DNA of 64,000 nucleotides from Coleophoma eucalyptorum (Eukaryota; Ascomycota; Leotiomycetes; Helotiales; Dermateaceae), in contig JALRME010000009.1 of assembly GCA_026120035.1 (NCBI GenBank), positions 1,054,001 through 1,118,000 of the forward strand. Direction: 5' to 3'. Below, in pieces: positions 35,633-47,621 of the stretch; position 1 is the stretch's first letter, and every line of letters starts with the position of its first letter. The position numbers and the translations under genes were made by a program. The notes under the pieces are model-generated. The model did no database searches and was not told where the DNA came from. It was given only the letters and a program-made list of their open reading frames with translations.

Positions 35633-36368
35633 AGTGGGAAATTTGGAAAACTGGACGTATCTAGAAACAATATTGCCAGCCTTGAATCTGAAAACGTCTA
35701 GATTAATGCCGATGACGTCGTGATATATACACCCTGGAGTGAGTTTATCTGTGCAAAGGCCAAGATATCACTCCTTGGCTGTCCTCCTTCTATGAGGCAG
35801 CAGGATCATTGTAAATCTCAATCCTCTAATAATCTAAGCCATATCGAAACCTCTGTTGAAGGATCATGTTATTAGTTGAAAATCCTCCAAAGGCTTGATG
35901 CTGTGTTTTCTGCCCTGCTGATCACTTGCCTAGATTCATAAGAATAACTGGCTCGTCCAATAACTAAGGTAATTGAGAATTAGGCTACATCAGAATATTT
36001 CTATCTCTAGTAAGTCTATTGGGATCACCACATTCCATACCTAGAACGGTCTTGACCTCGTTGATCTATCCCTCGGATATGAGTAGCTGGCTCGCTTAAC
36101 TTTCCGTTATAGTCTCCCCGTACTTCACTATCCCATCCACTGCCACGGGAGTGAATTTTAGTGTGATAAGGTTTATAGCAAGTGATATTCACGCATGTTT
36201 CATGAAAAAGTAGCGCGACACTAAAATTCACCCGTGGCAGTCGATGAGATGTGGTAAGAGCTACAGGGGGTAGCAGACTATATATCCAATTGTGCTCCTA
36301 GTCATATGGACTGCTTGAATTTTAAGATATACGACTTGCTTCTTACCCAAGGAAGAAATATATCCAAA
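35633..36368. other. Intergenic region with a hairpin element
   Basis: 736 bases between two minus-strand genes. It contains the 103-bp inverted-repeat element listed separately; otherwise nothing is recognised. Confidence 0.5.
36139..36241. mobile_element. MITE-like 103-bp element with terminal inverted repeats
   Basis: The left arm 36139-36164 (begins actgccacggg, ends ttttagtgt) is the reverse complement of the right arm 36218-36241, except for a 2-base insertion (ag) in the left arm. The arms are 24-26 bases and the loop about 53 bases. Size and near-perfect ends suggest a miniature inverted-repeat element or a stable hairpin. No clear target-site duplication is visible at the borders. 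Confidence 0.55.
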
Positions 36369-37888
36369 CTACAATTCTTGTATTATCATTCCTTCCTTGG
36401 CAGGAGTCTTGATCAGATGATAGCGATCCTGTCTTCCATACGCCCAGTCCCATCCAGTCTCCTCATCAACCCAATAGATATCCTCCTCAAGATAGAAGTT
36501 CATGGTCGCGTTGCGTTCAGGTACGAAGTGTTCGGCGAACAACTCGACGCTGTAGTACATGTGGCTCAGTAGAGGCAGATCCCCGAGGACTGGAACGCCT
36601 TCTTGCATATTCGTCATGCCTGGAGATCAACATGTGAGTTTTCTCTTAGAACTGCCAGTTGCCAGGGGTAAGAGAAAGTGAAGAGAGCAACTTACCAATA
36701 AGCGTGCCTGCTGAATGGCCCCAATCGCCTATAGGATGCGAATAAACTCTACCTTCAATACCCTCTTTCCTCATCTGCTTCAAGCATATCTCCAAGATTT
36801 TATTTCCACTCATACCCAACTTCATATTCTCCTTGACAATATCTTGCAGTCGATTCGCCTTCTTTAAGCCATCTAGGAAACCTTGTGGGATATCAGCCTC
36901 TGTCTCTCCTGGGTAGAGAACGTAGGCCAAATGTTGCGTATCGGTGTTCATTCCCAGCGCCGTGACGCCAAAATCGACATGTAACAGGTCTCCATACTGG
37001 ATTGGGCGTTCATCCTGTGGCGCACCGGGTTCAGCACCTGGTGCAACGACTTCAACATCTGTCTGGAACCAGGTTGTATAGTTCCAGCCTAGAATAGCCT
37101 CACGCAACCACCATTCGACATCTGTCGTCGTAGTCTCACCCGGCGTGATCACACGCTCACTGAACCCATCCGTGATCATAGCCCAAGCTGTCTCTTGTAG
37201 TTTCTTATACCATCCCAACTGTGCAATTGGCATCGTCGCAATGAACTCCACACCAAGCATGGGCTCTGCGACAAGCCTCCTACTCCACTTCTCCCCTAGA
37301 TTCGCTACAATGGCATTCAGTTGTCCAGCATGTAGACCATCGCTGAACGCGATATCAGAGTTAACATTCACAGCGATACTGGCGGGATTTTGTGCCTCAA
37401 GGACGGTGAGTAACTCTGTCCATACCAGGGGCGTATTGTCGATCCAGTTGTATGCTGACGGTGTCCCTGCTGTAGCGTTTGCAAGATACAATGTTACAGT
37501 GCGGCGACGAGCAGAGAACTGAGTTGCTGATTTGACAGACCAGAAGACAGTATCCTCACCATATTCCTTTTGGCTCATCTAAACATCCAGTCAGATCATC
37601 TATCATACGTACCTTTCACCTCACGTGTCCGCCCTTGGGAACTTGAGGTGATATTGTTGATCAATGGAAACTCACGAGCCAAGCATCAACACCATATTTC
37701 TGTAGCAACTTAGGGATATCATCGATTCGGCTCTGGGTCCATTCGTCTTTCATTGCGGCACCTTCTCGTAGCGGTGGTAGCTTTTGATATTGCGGACTAC
37801 TAGTCGCTGCTGGACTGATTTGGGAAGCGACTGGGAGCCATACTAGCGATTGAAGGCACAGGGCCTTGAGCCAATTTGATTGTAGCAT
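36369..37888 (-). CDS. Secreted M24-family (Xaa-Pro aminopeptidase/creatinase-type) metallopeptidase
   Basis: Three exons on the minus strand: 37888-37676, 37578-36696 and 36619-36369, with introns of 97 and 76 nt; 448 residues. The chosen start gives a signal peptide ([18 protein letters not shown]), so the protein is probably secreted or vacuolar. A creatinase-type N-terminal domain ([16 protein letters not shown]) is followed by the pita-bread fold. Metal-site candidates are Asp273 in HVDFGV, Asp284 in MNTDTQ, a His in [13 protein letters not shown] (about 352-359) and Glu in FYLEEDIYW (about 410). I cannot assign the last glutamate with certainty. Family enzymes cleave N-terminal residues next to proline. 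An in-frame upstream Met (12 residues earlier) would mask the signal peptide. Confidence 0.87.
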
Positions 37889-39096
37889 CTTCAATTGATG
37901 TCGAACTCGACTGAGATGCTCCAAATTAAGTTGATAGCTTATGGGATCGTATATCTAGCTTAAGCTTGAGAGGTGGGATGAAGCTAACTCCGTATGTTAA
38001 GCTTTCGGAGCTCAATGTGATCACGTGTGGATAACGGACCTGCCTAATTAGGATTATCTGGGGTTATTTGTGAAGCCATTGTAAGTGCAATCTGAATCGA
38101 CAGGTTCATGTGCAATATCCTTGATATCATAGTCACTATACTCACAGGGTGTTGAAGTGCGGAAAGACTTATGTAATCCTTGATAGCCCACCAATCTTAT
38201 TGACCAATCACGTGATAACAATACAACACCTTAGCTTAACATTGGGGTTCTAGCTTCCCGAGATCATTACCAAGCTACCAATTATGTCGGGGAAAGAGAA
38301 GGGAAGAAAAGTATAGTGTCGTTTCCATCTCACACATTAGGACCACGCGAGTTTCCGCCACGCATAAAAAGGAGCCCGCATCAATCCGATCATTCCAAAC
38401 CAGCCATCCGAGCTCGCTTCTCGGCTTGTTGTAAAATACGGGTAAACGAGAGGGCGCAGCTACGGCCATCATACCAAGGTCATAGCATCAGCCTCACACG
38501 GTCCTACTCTATAAAAAGGGGCGGAAGGAAGAACGAAACTTAATACGGAATATGTGTAAGATGTATAGTGAAGTCTGTTTTCATTGTAGTGAATGATAAG
38601 GAAGATAACGAAGTACTAAGATACTGTACTACTATGTTTATTTCTCCATGGAGACGAATGTTTACTTACTGGAAGTACTATCCTGGGTATCTTACATCTT
38701 AGATAGTCTGTTTATCAGACTTACCTCGTTAGAACCCTATAGAAAATATAGATAGATTCTTTGCAATACGGGATACTCGGACAGTGTCTCTGCCCTAACA
38801 TCTAGTCTGATCTACAAACCTGCATAATCCTGTCTGTGACGTCGCTTCGCCAGGATCCATGACCCTGAAGAATCCCCTGCAACCCCTTGAAATCCTTCCC
38901 AGGTCCATTTACTCCACGTTCCTTGCGGAAGGCATTTCTGATTTTGGTGCTACTTAAGACGGGCCTTCCTCTTCTCCCAGTTCTACATTCATTTGGCAGA
39001 CTTACCCCGAATCTCAGTTGCTATACCTTCGTCAATTTCCCACGAAACGTCCCTATATCGCTCCACTCAAACAAACCCAACACAACTTCAGCAATC
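37889..39096. other. Divergent intergenic region
   Basis: 1.2 kb between the M24 gene and the GPI-protein gene, which diverge. Two CACGTG palindromes occur (tgatcacgtgtgg near 38020 and aatcacgtgataac near 38207), possible E-box/Cbf1- or bHLH-type sites. No coding feature is seen. Confidence 0.5.
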
Positions 39097-39605
39097 ATGC
39101 AATTCAAGAACATCATCATCCTGGCTCTTGCCTCAGCCGTCTCTGTATGTTCAGCCGTTGCTCCTTAGTCCGAACGATGCTCAACTAACTCACCCACTAG
39201 GCCTCAAACGCACAGCGCGATATCATCAGCGACATCACCTCTGCGGGTGGACAGGTCCTCTCATCAGCGACTGCAATCCCTGGATCCTTCGTCAGTTCCC
39301 TGGTCAGCGAAGCCTCGACGAAGGCAAGTGGTATCTCATCCGAGTTCACATCAGCCACTGCGGCCGCAGGATCCGGTATTGGGTCCATCACATCATCGTT
39401 GGCCGGCGAGGCTAGTTCGGTGGCGAGCTCGGTTCTCAGTCGAGCATCTTCGGCGGCATCGGGCGCAGTGAGCGGCGCTTTGGCGGGCTCGACTTCTTCA
39501 GCTACTAAGACCAGTACTGCTGGTGCTCCGAAGCAGACCGGAGCAGGTGTCATTGGTGCCGCGGCATTGTTTGGTGGCGCAGTTGTGTTGGTCGCTGGGA
39601 TGTAG
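39097..39605 (+). CDS. Small Ser/Ala/Thr-rich GPI-anchored surface protein
   Basis: Two exons, 39097-39144 and 39201-39605, with a 56-nt intron placed exactly at the signal-peptide end; 150 residues. The signal peptide is MQFKNIIILALASAVS. The mature part starts ASNAQRDIISDITSAGGQVLSS and is dominated by repeated Ser/Ala/Thr with SSVASSV and SRASSAASGAVSGAL stretches, a target for O-mannosylation. The C-terminus VIGAAALFGGAVVLVAGM is a hydrophobic GPI-addition signal. There are no cysteines in the mature part and no recognised domain. It is probably a wall or plasma-membrane protein of unknown role. Introns after the signal peptide are common in this kind of fungal gene. Confidence 0.88.
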
Positions 39606-40627
39606 GGGGACGACACGAGGTTCTTGGACACTGGCAGCAAAGGGAAAGCAGAGGAAAGCCGGGGCAAAAGAACGGAGTTAGAATGAGTGTAAGACGAGCA
39701 ACGCAGGATTATATCGTAGCGAATACCCCAGGCGTTTAGAGACTATGAATGAAAGTTTTGCGGAACATGGGCAAATGCGGTGTCAGAGGTGGTCCCTACG
39801 GTATTGACTCCAGGACAAAGGGTGTTCTAGAATTCCAATGTCGCGCGTTCACCCCAGCTGTAGATCCGGGAACACGGAAGAGAGAGCAGACTGCCATCAC
39901 GGGCCCAGAATAGAGCTGTGTGTCTGTGACATGGTACGACAGTGGAAGGAAGTATTGGGGCGAATGCGAATGGAGTGATAGTTGTGACAACGATACTTCA
40001 GACTGTCCGCGTTCGAACTGGTGGGTGCAACGAGCTCGCATGCAACCGACTCTAGCTTTCCCACCAGGCCCACTAGCCCCGAAAGAGAAACATCCGACAG
40101 TAACTATCACAAAGATGACTACTGCCACGCCTGACGCTTGGCTCCCTACATGCATCCCTCCATGCTTGCTGTCAGGCACGGGTACGGGACCTCCAGTCCT
40201 GCAGTAGACACTATATTGTGTGCGCGTGGGTTGGTGGGTTGGGGGATGGATGGATTGATAGCTTAATTGAGTCCTGTCGTCATGGTCCTCGTCGTCCTCG
40301 ACCTCGACCTCGACTTCGACCTCCCTCCACCCACGTTACTTCCGCTCTTCTCGCTCACTTGCTTCCCTTTCTCCCCCTCGCCTTGTCGTCTTGTCGCCTC
40401 TGCCTTGCTTCTCCACATTTTCGCCCTGAAGCGTCCGTCGCTTTCTCCCTACAATTATTGCACAGCAGATCATCTGACTGGCCCGTCCCCGACTGGACCC
40501 TTCATCCCCCCCCCTAGTCCCATTTCCCCACACTGTTTATTTATACCCATCACCTTCATTTATATCCCGATATCACTTTCGCATTCCCTTTCGCATCCGC
40601 CTTCACCTATACCTTCGCCTTCCTCTC
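39606..40627. other. Intergenic region with strongly pyrimidine-rich promoter
   Basis: The last ~360 bases (40270-40627) are rich in C and T (runs such as ccctttctccccctcgcc and tcatccccccccc), a feature of fungal promoters and 5' UTRs. Open frames here are by-products of this composition. Confidence 0.55.
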
Positions 40628-43409
40628 ATGTCCGACCCGACGGAGCTGGCATCTTGCACCGAAGCGGCACCGAGGCGTCATGTGAAGCCGCCCAAAACCC
40701 AGCAGCCGGGTGAAACGCAAGAGCAGGTCCAAAGTACGTCTGATAAACCCTTAGGCACCCCATGCCGAGGACTGCCACCATGACTGACAATATGGACATA
40801 GCTGCCTCTGATCGTCCCTTCATCTGCATCTTCTGTCAACGGGCTTTCAAGCGCAGGTAAGGAGGCCATTGCTGTTCTGGTGTGCTTTCTGTAGTGGCTT
40901 CTGAGCGCGGCGCATTTCTCAACACCAGCATAGCACCATGGCATCACATTTGCAATTACCATTGCTGACTGAACCAGCGATACCCGTCGACTGCACTATA
41001 GTAGATGTCGCTCTCGCATCTCAACTGGGGTCCATATTCCTCCTGCTGCACAGAAGGGCCGGAAACCACGAGCATGTGACGCCTGTGCCCAACGGAAGAG
41101 AGCCTGTGATCTCGTAACGCCGTGCTCTCAATGTGTATCAAGGTATTGGATTGCCGATAGTAAAGACTCATAGTACCTCAGTACTGAGCATTTAACAGGA
41201 AACTCATCTGTACAAGGGTACGAATGACCTTGTCGACCCCCGTCATTGGAAGTGAGACGAAGCCTGCCAAGGCGAGCACATCAAATCCTTCCGTCGAAGC
41301 GGACGCCGATATTGAGCCAACACCGATCTCAGAGCCGGCTCAATTTAAGGTAGAAGCAGACATTGATGCTCCTAGTGATATTCTTCCTCAACTCTTGGAC
41401 CACCCAACCTTTTTTGAAACTCCGCCAAACCCGGTATGGAATCATCATGCCTCAACTTTCGACGCTGGTCAATTCAGTATGGATAGGGCTACAATGCCTA
41501 CAAGTTCTGCCTCGATTTCAAATACGATAAGTGTTGCAAAACCGCTCCATATGGACTATCCACTGCCACCAAATACACCTCTCAACTTTCTCTTCAATTT
41601 TACCACCTCAAAGGGCATGGCTCCGTCTTTCAATTTTGCCTTTTATAAATCTCGGCATAAAAGTAAGAATTTCATTGCCTACTCATTTGGACCTTGGCCA
41701 GAGGTTGGCTTCAACAGTCAGAACTATGTAGATTCCAGTGCACAATTTCTAAGCGACTTCATGCACCAAGATGTTAGCTCCTGGTACAACTATAATGCTA
41801 ATCCTCCTAATTTGTTGACATACGCATCCGATACATCAACCATCTCCTCCACCGATTCTACCTACCAATATGAGCATTTATCCGAAGCCCCTTCACATTC
41901 TGGGCCTATTCATCCCATCGAGCACATTCGGAGGGATTCCACTAACCGACACTCTCCTCCACGATCAGATAATCCTGACCTAAGCAACACGATGTCGATG
42001 GCGGCAGATCCTTTATTCGATCGAACGAGAGAGATCTGTCTTAATATGCAGAAAATGGTAGCTACAACGCCCTTGTCGGTAGTTGGTGGACAAACTTCTG
42101 GGATGGATCGTGCTCAGTCTGCTCGCTGTCTTCAATTCTTTGCACCTCAAAATTTACGAAAATACCTAAACCTCTTCTGGGATGACTGGTATCCACACTC
42201 TCCAATTTTACATCGACCAACTTTTAATGAAAAATATTGTTCCATTTCTCTCTTACTTTCTATGGTCCTGATAGGAGCAGCTTTGTCACCAAACCGAGAT
42301 GATAGCCTATTGGCTAAAGAATGGTTCGATTTAGCAGAGGAGCTCGCGTTTCGAGAGGCTAGCTCTGAGCATACCTTCGAAGGACTTATCTGCGAAGCAA
42401 GTAAGGTAAAGGTACAAAAGCCTTCAAGTTTGCAAGCGGCATTTTGGATATGCTGCTTGCAAAACTGGGAGGGAAACGTTGAGGCCAAAACTAGAGTTAG
42501 GCGGCTTCGATATAGTCTATTAGTTGATGTGAGGCTTTATTCCTGCGTGAAAGAATATCACTAATGAGATGCTTAGTTTGCGAGAGGCTATGGCTTTGAT
42601 CGAGGTACACATGAGGCAGGCAAGACCTGGACAACGAATGATTTCAACTGGGAGAATTACGTGGCGGTTGAGGAACTTATCAGGTAGGGTGATCTCTGTT
42701 GTCCGATTTCCTCAAGACTAACAGAGCAGAATCTTTTCGTTCATTTTCCTTGTCGATTCATCATACGTGATCTTCAACAATGCACCGTCAAGGCTCCTTC
42801 TCCATGAATTGACCTTTGATCTTCAATCTCCATCAGAGTGTTTTTATGCTCCCGATTCTCAGAGCTGTCTCTATGAGCTACAAAGATTGGTTCCAGCGGG
42901 GTGTTTGCGATCACGATTATCGTTTTGTGACTCAGTCCGAATCTTGCACCAAAATAGTTTCGACGAAGTCACCTCTGAGGCATTCCTTCAGCTCGACAGC
43001 CTAAATCTTTTCAGCATCGTTTCAGGTTAGTCATCTCCCTTATCCTGTCCCAAATACTCATCGTTAACATACCAAATAAGCGATCTACACTTCCCTCTAT
43101 ATCCAACAATCCTCCCTCTTCGGGATTTCTCAACTTTCCACTTCCATTCGAAATACGCTCGCTACGTGGCAAATTCTCTGGAATGCACGCTCCGATTTAC
43201 ATTCCTTACAAGAGCTCGAGCTTAAGAACAATATACAGCAATGGAAGCGTGTAGGTTTCTTTCAGCACGCAGACGAGTATCGCTTATTTGCGCTGGGTAT
43301 CTTAGAGCTGATTGAGAAGCGGAGGAGAGCCTTTGCAAAATATGACGAGACGAGTATGGAACAGGTAGCGAGGCTGCTGTGCTCGTTACATGTTGAGGCT
43401 GAGAATTAA
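40628..43409 (+). CDS. Hybrid C2H2-type plus Zn2Cys6 transcription factor
   Basis: Seven exons: 40628-40733, 40802-40856, 40978-41142, 41199-42528, 42577-42683, 42730-43025 and 43081-43409, giving 795 residues; introns 46-121 nt. Every join keeps frame, and the short exons are fixed by zinc-ligand spacing. A C2H2-like finger comes first: Cys44, Cys47, His60, Cys64 (C-x2-C-x12-H-x3-C), split by intron 2. It is followed after about 20 residues by a Zn2Cys6 cluster: Cys87, 90, 97, 103, 106 and 113. A long Ser/Pro/Thr linker leads to a fungal-specific helical region with LNLFWDDWYPHSPILHRPTF, the typical start of the middle homology domain in this class. The tandem arrangement is a known minority architecture in Pezizomycotina. 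Target genes are unknown. Confidence 0.88.
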
Positions 43410-43812
43410 CCTTATAAAGGCCTATTATTTGAGAGATTCCTCATATGTTGGTTGGTGGCGTTTCCTCCTGGGGTGGAGCAAAAGCGATTCTTAAATTATT
43501 GGTGGTTTGAGCCTCCACTTTCATAGAGAGATAGAATATTTGGAAGGGGTCCCACAACCCCAGTAATCACACAGTTATATCCTGTTTAAAGGAGGAGGGG
43601 TCAAGAAAGGAGAGGAAAGGAAAAGCGAAGCCAAGAAGGTACCCGCTTCATATATACATTCCCCACCGGCAAATGCCCACAGTCACTCACCTTGAATCCA
43701 AAACCCAGCACAGTGCCACGCAGTGCAAATATTGTACTGTAGCAGTAAAATTCACCCTGCGCTTCTGCACGCATATTGCACCTACATAGATTCATCCCAC
43801 CCACATAACCAC

Positions 43813-43847
43813 GCATGGCATGGCATGGCATTGCATTGCATTGCATT
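43813..43847. repeat. Pentanucleotide tandem repeat (GCATG)3(GCATT)4
   Basis: Seven perfect 5-base units, three gcatg followed by four gcatt. A sharp switch between variants suggests slippage after a point change. Confidence 0.9.
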
Positions 43848-43873
43848 CCCGCCAAGCCTCAACGGCTGCAGAT

Positions 43874-43908
<35 letters not shown>
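43874..43908. repeat. Heptanucleotide tandem repeat (ATGCGGG)5
   Basis: Five perfect copies of atgcggg followed by a degenerate gtgcgag unit, 26 bp after the pentanucleotide array. Confidence 0.9.
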
Positions 43909-44678
43909 GTGCGAGGTACGAGGCCCCTCACGCTGCAGTATCGTATTCGCAGCCTTATGCGGAAACGGTCGTGGAATAATGAATGCATGGCATAAACATG
44001 GCATGTGGTGGTGATTAAGAGTGGTTTTTGTGTACGAGTTTGCCGAGCCTGACTGGCCCGACCCCGACTCACTAAGTAAGGAGGAACTGATATGCTTGCT
44101 TGTGTGCGTGCATGCTGATGGGAATTCACCACCACGCTCCACTCTCCACTCTCTGCTCTCCTCTGCTGCACCATCACTTGCCATGGGTTTACAGTTTCTA
44201 GGTGACTCTTCTGTGGACTGCCCTCTCTCTATGTCCATCTCACGCTCTAGAGGGGACTTTTACGAGTAAGGAGGAGCAAGTGTAAAGACATGCCAGTTTT
44301 GCTAGATTGCATTCGAAGAAAAATTGAATGGAAGACTGTTAATATGTGACTTTTAGATGCTATTTTAAATTGTCGTAGGCTAAGAAAGCTATAGTTCCTT
44401 TGGAGAACAAACAGAGAAAACTCGTTGCTAGGTGGAAGTAGTCTTTCGAAACTATTTTTTATACAGCATTAAAATTCTTGTTCCTCATTCTCGCTTATTC
44501 TGCTTTAGGCATTCTTGTGCCTGGATGTGGTATCTATTCGTACAAAGGTCATACATAAACACGCTTTAATGCATCTTGCTACGATGAACGCCACCGCTGT
44601 CAAGTTCCGGGTCATGTCTCAAGGTGGAAGATTAACTACACCTTAATGAATTATCGTGTCATCGCCAGCAGCTTTCTT

Positions 44679-47621
44679 CTAGAAGGCTGCACCTCCAATA
44701 CCCTCACCAGCCAATGTCCTAACATGTCGTTCACTAAGCTGACTTCTCAAACCCCAACTTTGACTATCCTTCGAGAGTTTATCCCACTGCTTGAGGCCTC
44801 TTTTCAAATTCTCCTGCTTCTGTTCGAGATCTGCTCTAAGGACCTCTTCTTCTTGTTGTCTCTTCTTCAGCCTAGCCTCGATTTCTGCCGAAAGACCCGT
44901 AAGCGCTGGATCAATACGTCCACCTGGAATGATTGGTGTTAAGTTGGCCATGGCAGGGTGGGTACGAGGATGGGAAGGAGTTGCAAATGACTGCGTTCGT
45001 CCGTAAGTACCAGAGGTTGGTTGTATATTAGGACGCGCAGGCCCAGACGGCCCAGCTCTAGGGCCGGTAGGAATAGCTGCAGGTCCGGTTGGCACTGAGC
45101 TTGTTGGAGATACAATTGAAGCAGATCGAGAGACAGGCGCAGATGCACGTGGTGTAATATCCGGAGTGGTCCTGCTTGGAGCTGGATTTCCCCAAGATGA
45201 TTGATCCGGGCGTGTGGAGCGATCTCCACTGAATGAGCCTCTTCCACCTCGCATGTATGATGGACCCCTTGGTGCCGCGCGAGGACCTGTTGGCGGTGCT
45301 ACTGGAACACTTTCTGTTCGACTCTGGTTGATGGCTGGCGGAGGATTATTAGATGTGGTAGAAAGGGGGGATTTAGCTGGGGCCGTGAAGTTTCGTCCTG
45401 CACTTGGTCCAGTAGGGGGTGCTCTGAATCCTGCCGGTCCCCGCGGAGGAGATCTTGGTGGTGGACGAGCTGGTGAACGCTCTCTAGGAGTAGATCGAGC
45501 TGATTCACGTCCAGAATCTCTGTACGACAGATTGGCGTGTTGTGAGGGAGACATCTCTCGAGAAGAGGGAGATCTATGACTCGACTGCTCATCGCGAGCT
45601 GCAGCTTGTGCCAAGACAATGCGACTAGGATGAACAGGAGGAGACGATCTTCGTGAGTTGTTTCCTGAAGTTCTACCGGATGATCTTTCCGAGTCTCGCG
45701 CTGGTGATGGTGATCTGGGCCGTCTGCCGTTGGAACCGCTAGGGCCTGTAGGTGCACGGTTATCTCGTCGTTCAGGCGTTCGAGATCTTGGTCGTCGAGG
45801 TGGGGATCTGACAGGAGATCGAACGCGAATGCTCGGTCTATCGCGCTCATATGGCGACCGAGAACGGCGTCTGGGGCTTATTAGTTCCGTTGCGACAATG
45901 TTCAAATTAAAACATACCTTGGAGATAAAGGAGATCTTGGTCTCTCTCTCCTATCATCTTCTCTTCTGGGTGAGAATCTACGAGGCGGGCTTCTGGCTCG
46001 AAATGGTGATCTATTTCTGGGAGGTGATCTAGCTCTAAATGGGGACCTCGCTCTTAGCGGCGACCTGTTTCGAGGAGATCTCGGTCTAAATGGTGATCTT
46101 GGTCTGTCTCTCACGCGCCAATTTGGCAAATCTCGAGCAGGGGTACGGTCTCTTGACCTATATGGAGGTGTTCTCGATCTTCGTCGTATCGGAGACCGAT
46201 TCCTTGATCCAGGATAATAGCTATCGCTGGCAGGGGGGCTACGAGCTCGTTCTCTGTACGGAGGGGACCTTTGCCGGTCTCTAAGTGGTGTCCTAGCCCG
46301 ATCTCTGCGCGGAGAACGATCTCTGTCTGCCCGGAAGGTATCAGCCCTTGGTGGTGGAGATCGTGGGCGACCTCCTGCCGGCCGGTAGGACTCCCCAGCA
46401 CCCAGCATGGTGACCTCGCCATCAGCCCTATTGAATAATTAGAAATTTCCGGACCGCTGAAAATAATACTGCATGAATCTTCAAGTGATAATGAATGACT
46501 TAAAACAAGATCGACTGCAGGACTTTTATAACATGATGCAAGACCTACGCATCGATGCCTAAAACTTTTCAGGCAATGCATGAGTGCTTGCTTTACGCGA
46601 CTCTTCAAGCCCAAGAACACTCCGGATCTTCTTCCATCGCCGCCTCTTTGCAATAGTGTATGGATTGATGGTTCTTCATCATTCCCAGGTTGATTCCGAG
46701 GGACGGTTTGCATAGGATTTCCAGGAGCTACACTACTATAAGGCGATTCATAAACTCGAGTGATGTAGGAAAGTTGGATATTAGGTCCTGGTGAGGCCAT
46801 AGAATAGACCTGCGGTTGTTGTGGTGGTTGTGGTTGTGCTGCTGTATAATAATTGCCCCATGCAAATGGTTCGAAACGGTACGGGCAATTACGAAAGCCA
46901 GGGCCATGAAGCTCATTATCACTGGAGAAAGATCCTCTTCTATGTCGGTGTCCCAATGGGCAACGGCCAAGATTGAGCTCAACGGGCACTCGAGGTGCAT
47001 TGAATGGGAGTCCCAATGTCCTGATAGAAGGAAGAGTTCTCTGGTGTCTACGCCATGCAGCTTCGCCAACTGAGCCAGTATGTGCTAAAGCTGAAAATGT
47101 ATTCTGATGATGACCACTCCCATAGACAGGCGACTCAGGGCTCGGAAGGTCTGCTGCTTCTTGCTGCTTGGCAGGCGCACTGTTGCCAGGCGCATTTGAA
47201 AGATGATTCTGCTCGCTATTGGGTAGTTGGCCAATAGCAGTGCCACTTCCCTCTGTATCCATAACACTCGACTCCCTGGACGATGTGTTGCTCGGCGAGT
47301 TCGAAGGGCCATCTAAATTCGAGAGAGCATCCTCAGGAGTGCCAATTGTCGTCGGCGAGGGTGCGTCGCTACGCGTATCCTGTACAACCTCTTGCTCCCT
47401 CAACTGTTTGCCTGCTCCAGCATCGTCCTCGAATTCCGCGGCAGTAGCTTCGACGTTGGGCTTCGGGTCCATCACCGCGTATTGTCCCAAAAGAACAAGC
47501 AACAATAGCAAATGCAAGTACAAGCAAAAGAATGAATAAAATCGATATTGCTTGGGACTAACCTTCTGCCTCTATCTCTGTCTCTATCTCGATCTCTGTC
47601 TCGGTCGCGGCCTCGATCCAT
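44679..47621 (-). CDS. SR-rich (Arg/Ser-repeat) nuclear protein
   Basis: Three exons on the minus strand: 47621-47563, 46427-45918 and 45870-44679; 586 residues. The first exon encodes MDRGRDRDRDRDRDRDRGR, the second about 170 residues of RSP/RSR repeats, the third a Pro/Thr/Gly-rich middle with PTGP repeats and a coiled coil (LSAEIEARLKKRQQEEEVL) near the C-terminus, ending GEGIGGAAF. RS repeats suggest a splicing or mRNA-processing protein phosphorylated by SR kinases; no RRM is present. Intron 2 is 47 nt, but intron 1 (46428-47562) is 1135 nt, far longer than any other here, and contains a long open frame described separately. The exon-1 donor and exon-2 acceptor are in matching phase, and a stop lies immediately upstream of exon 2 in this frame. 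Confidence 0.82.
46422..47472 (-). CDS. Open frame nested in the SR-gene intron; possible alternative transcript
   Basis: Starting at MDPKPNVEATAAEFEDD (47472), the frame is open for about 348 codons within the intron and beyond. A good donor gtaggt at 46548 splices in phase 0 to the same acceptor (46428) used by the SR mRNA; the frame would then read Gly-stop at once, giving about 309 residues (join 46422-46427 and 46549-47472). The protein is Ser/Pro/Gln/Asn-rich, with a basic, Cys-containing C-terminal segment (LKSRVKQALMHCLKSFRHRC). I do not recognise it. The pyrimidine-rich leader before the ATG could be promoter or the start of an alternative mRNA. Alternatives: a retained intron, or a separate same-strand gene. 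A chance frame of this length in a fungal intron is unlikely. Confidence 0.4.

Larger units (their letters stand above)
43410..44678. other. Intergenic region with two minisatellites
   Basis: 1.27 kb between convergent genes. Apart from the two tandem repeats listed separately, no gene is supported. Open frames crossing the repeats are repeat-driven. Confidence 0.55.

Noticed and set aside
43782..44238. Minus-strand frames of 131-148 codons
   Set aside because: Their apparent length comes from tandem repeats (HPASRIP-type text) rather than a gene.
45299..45850. 183-codon and similar frames antisense or out of frame within the SR-rich gene
   Set aside because: Arg/Ser/Pro repeats leave several frames free of stops; the RS-repeat frame is the consistent one.
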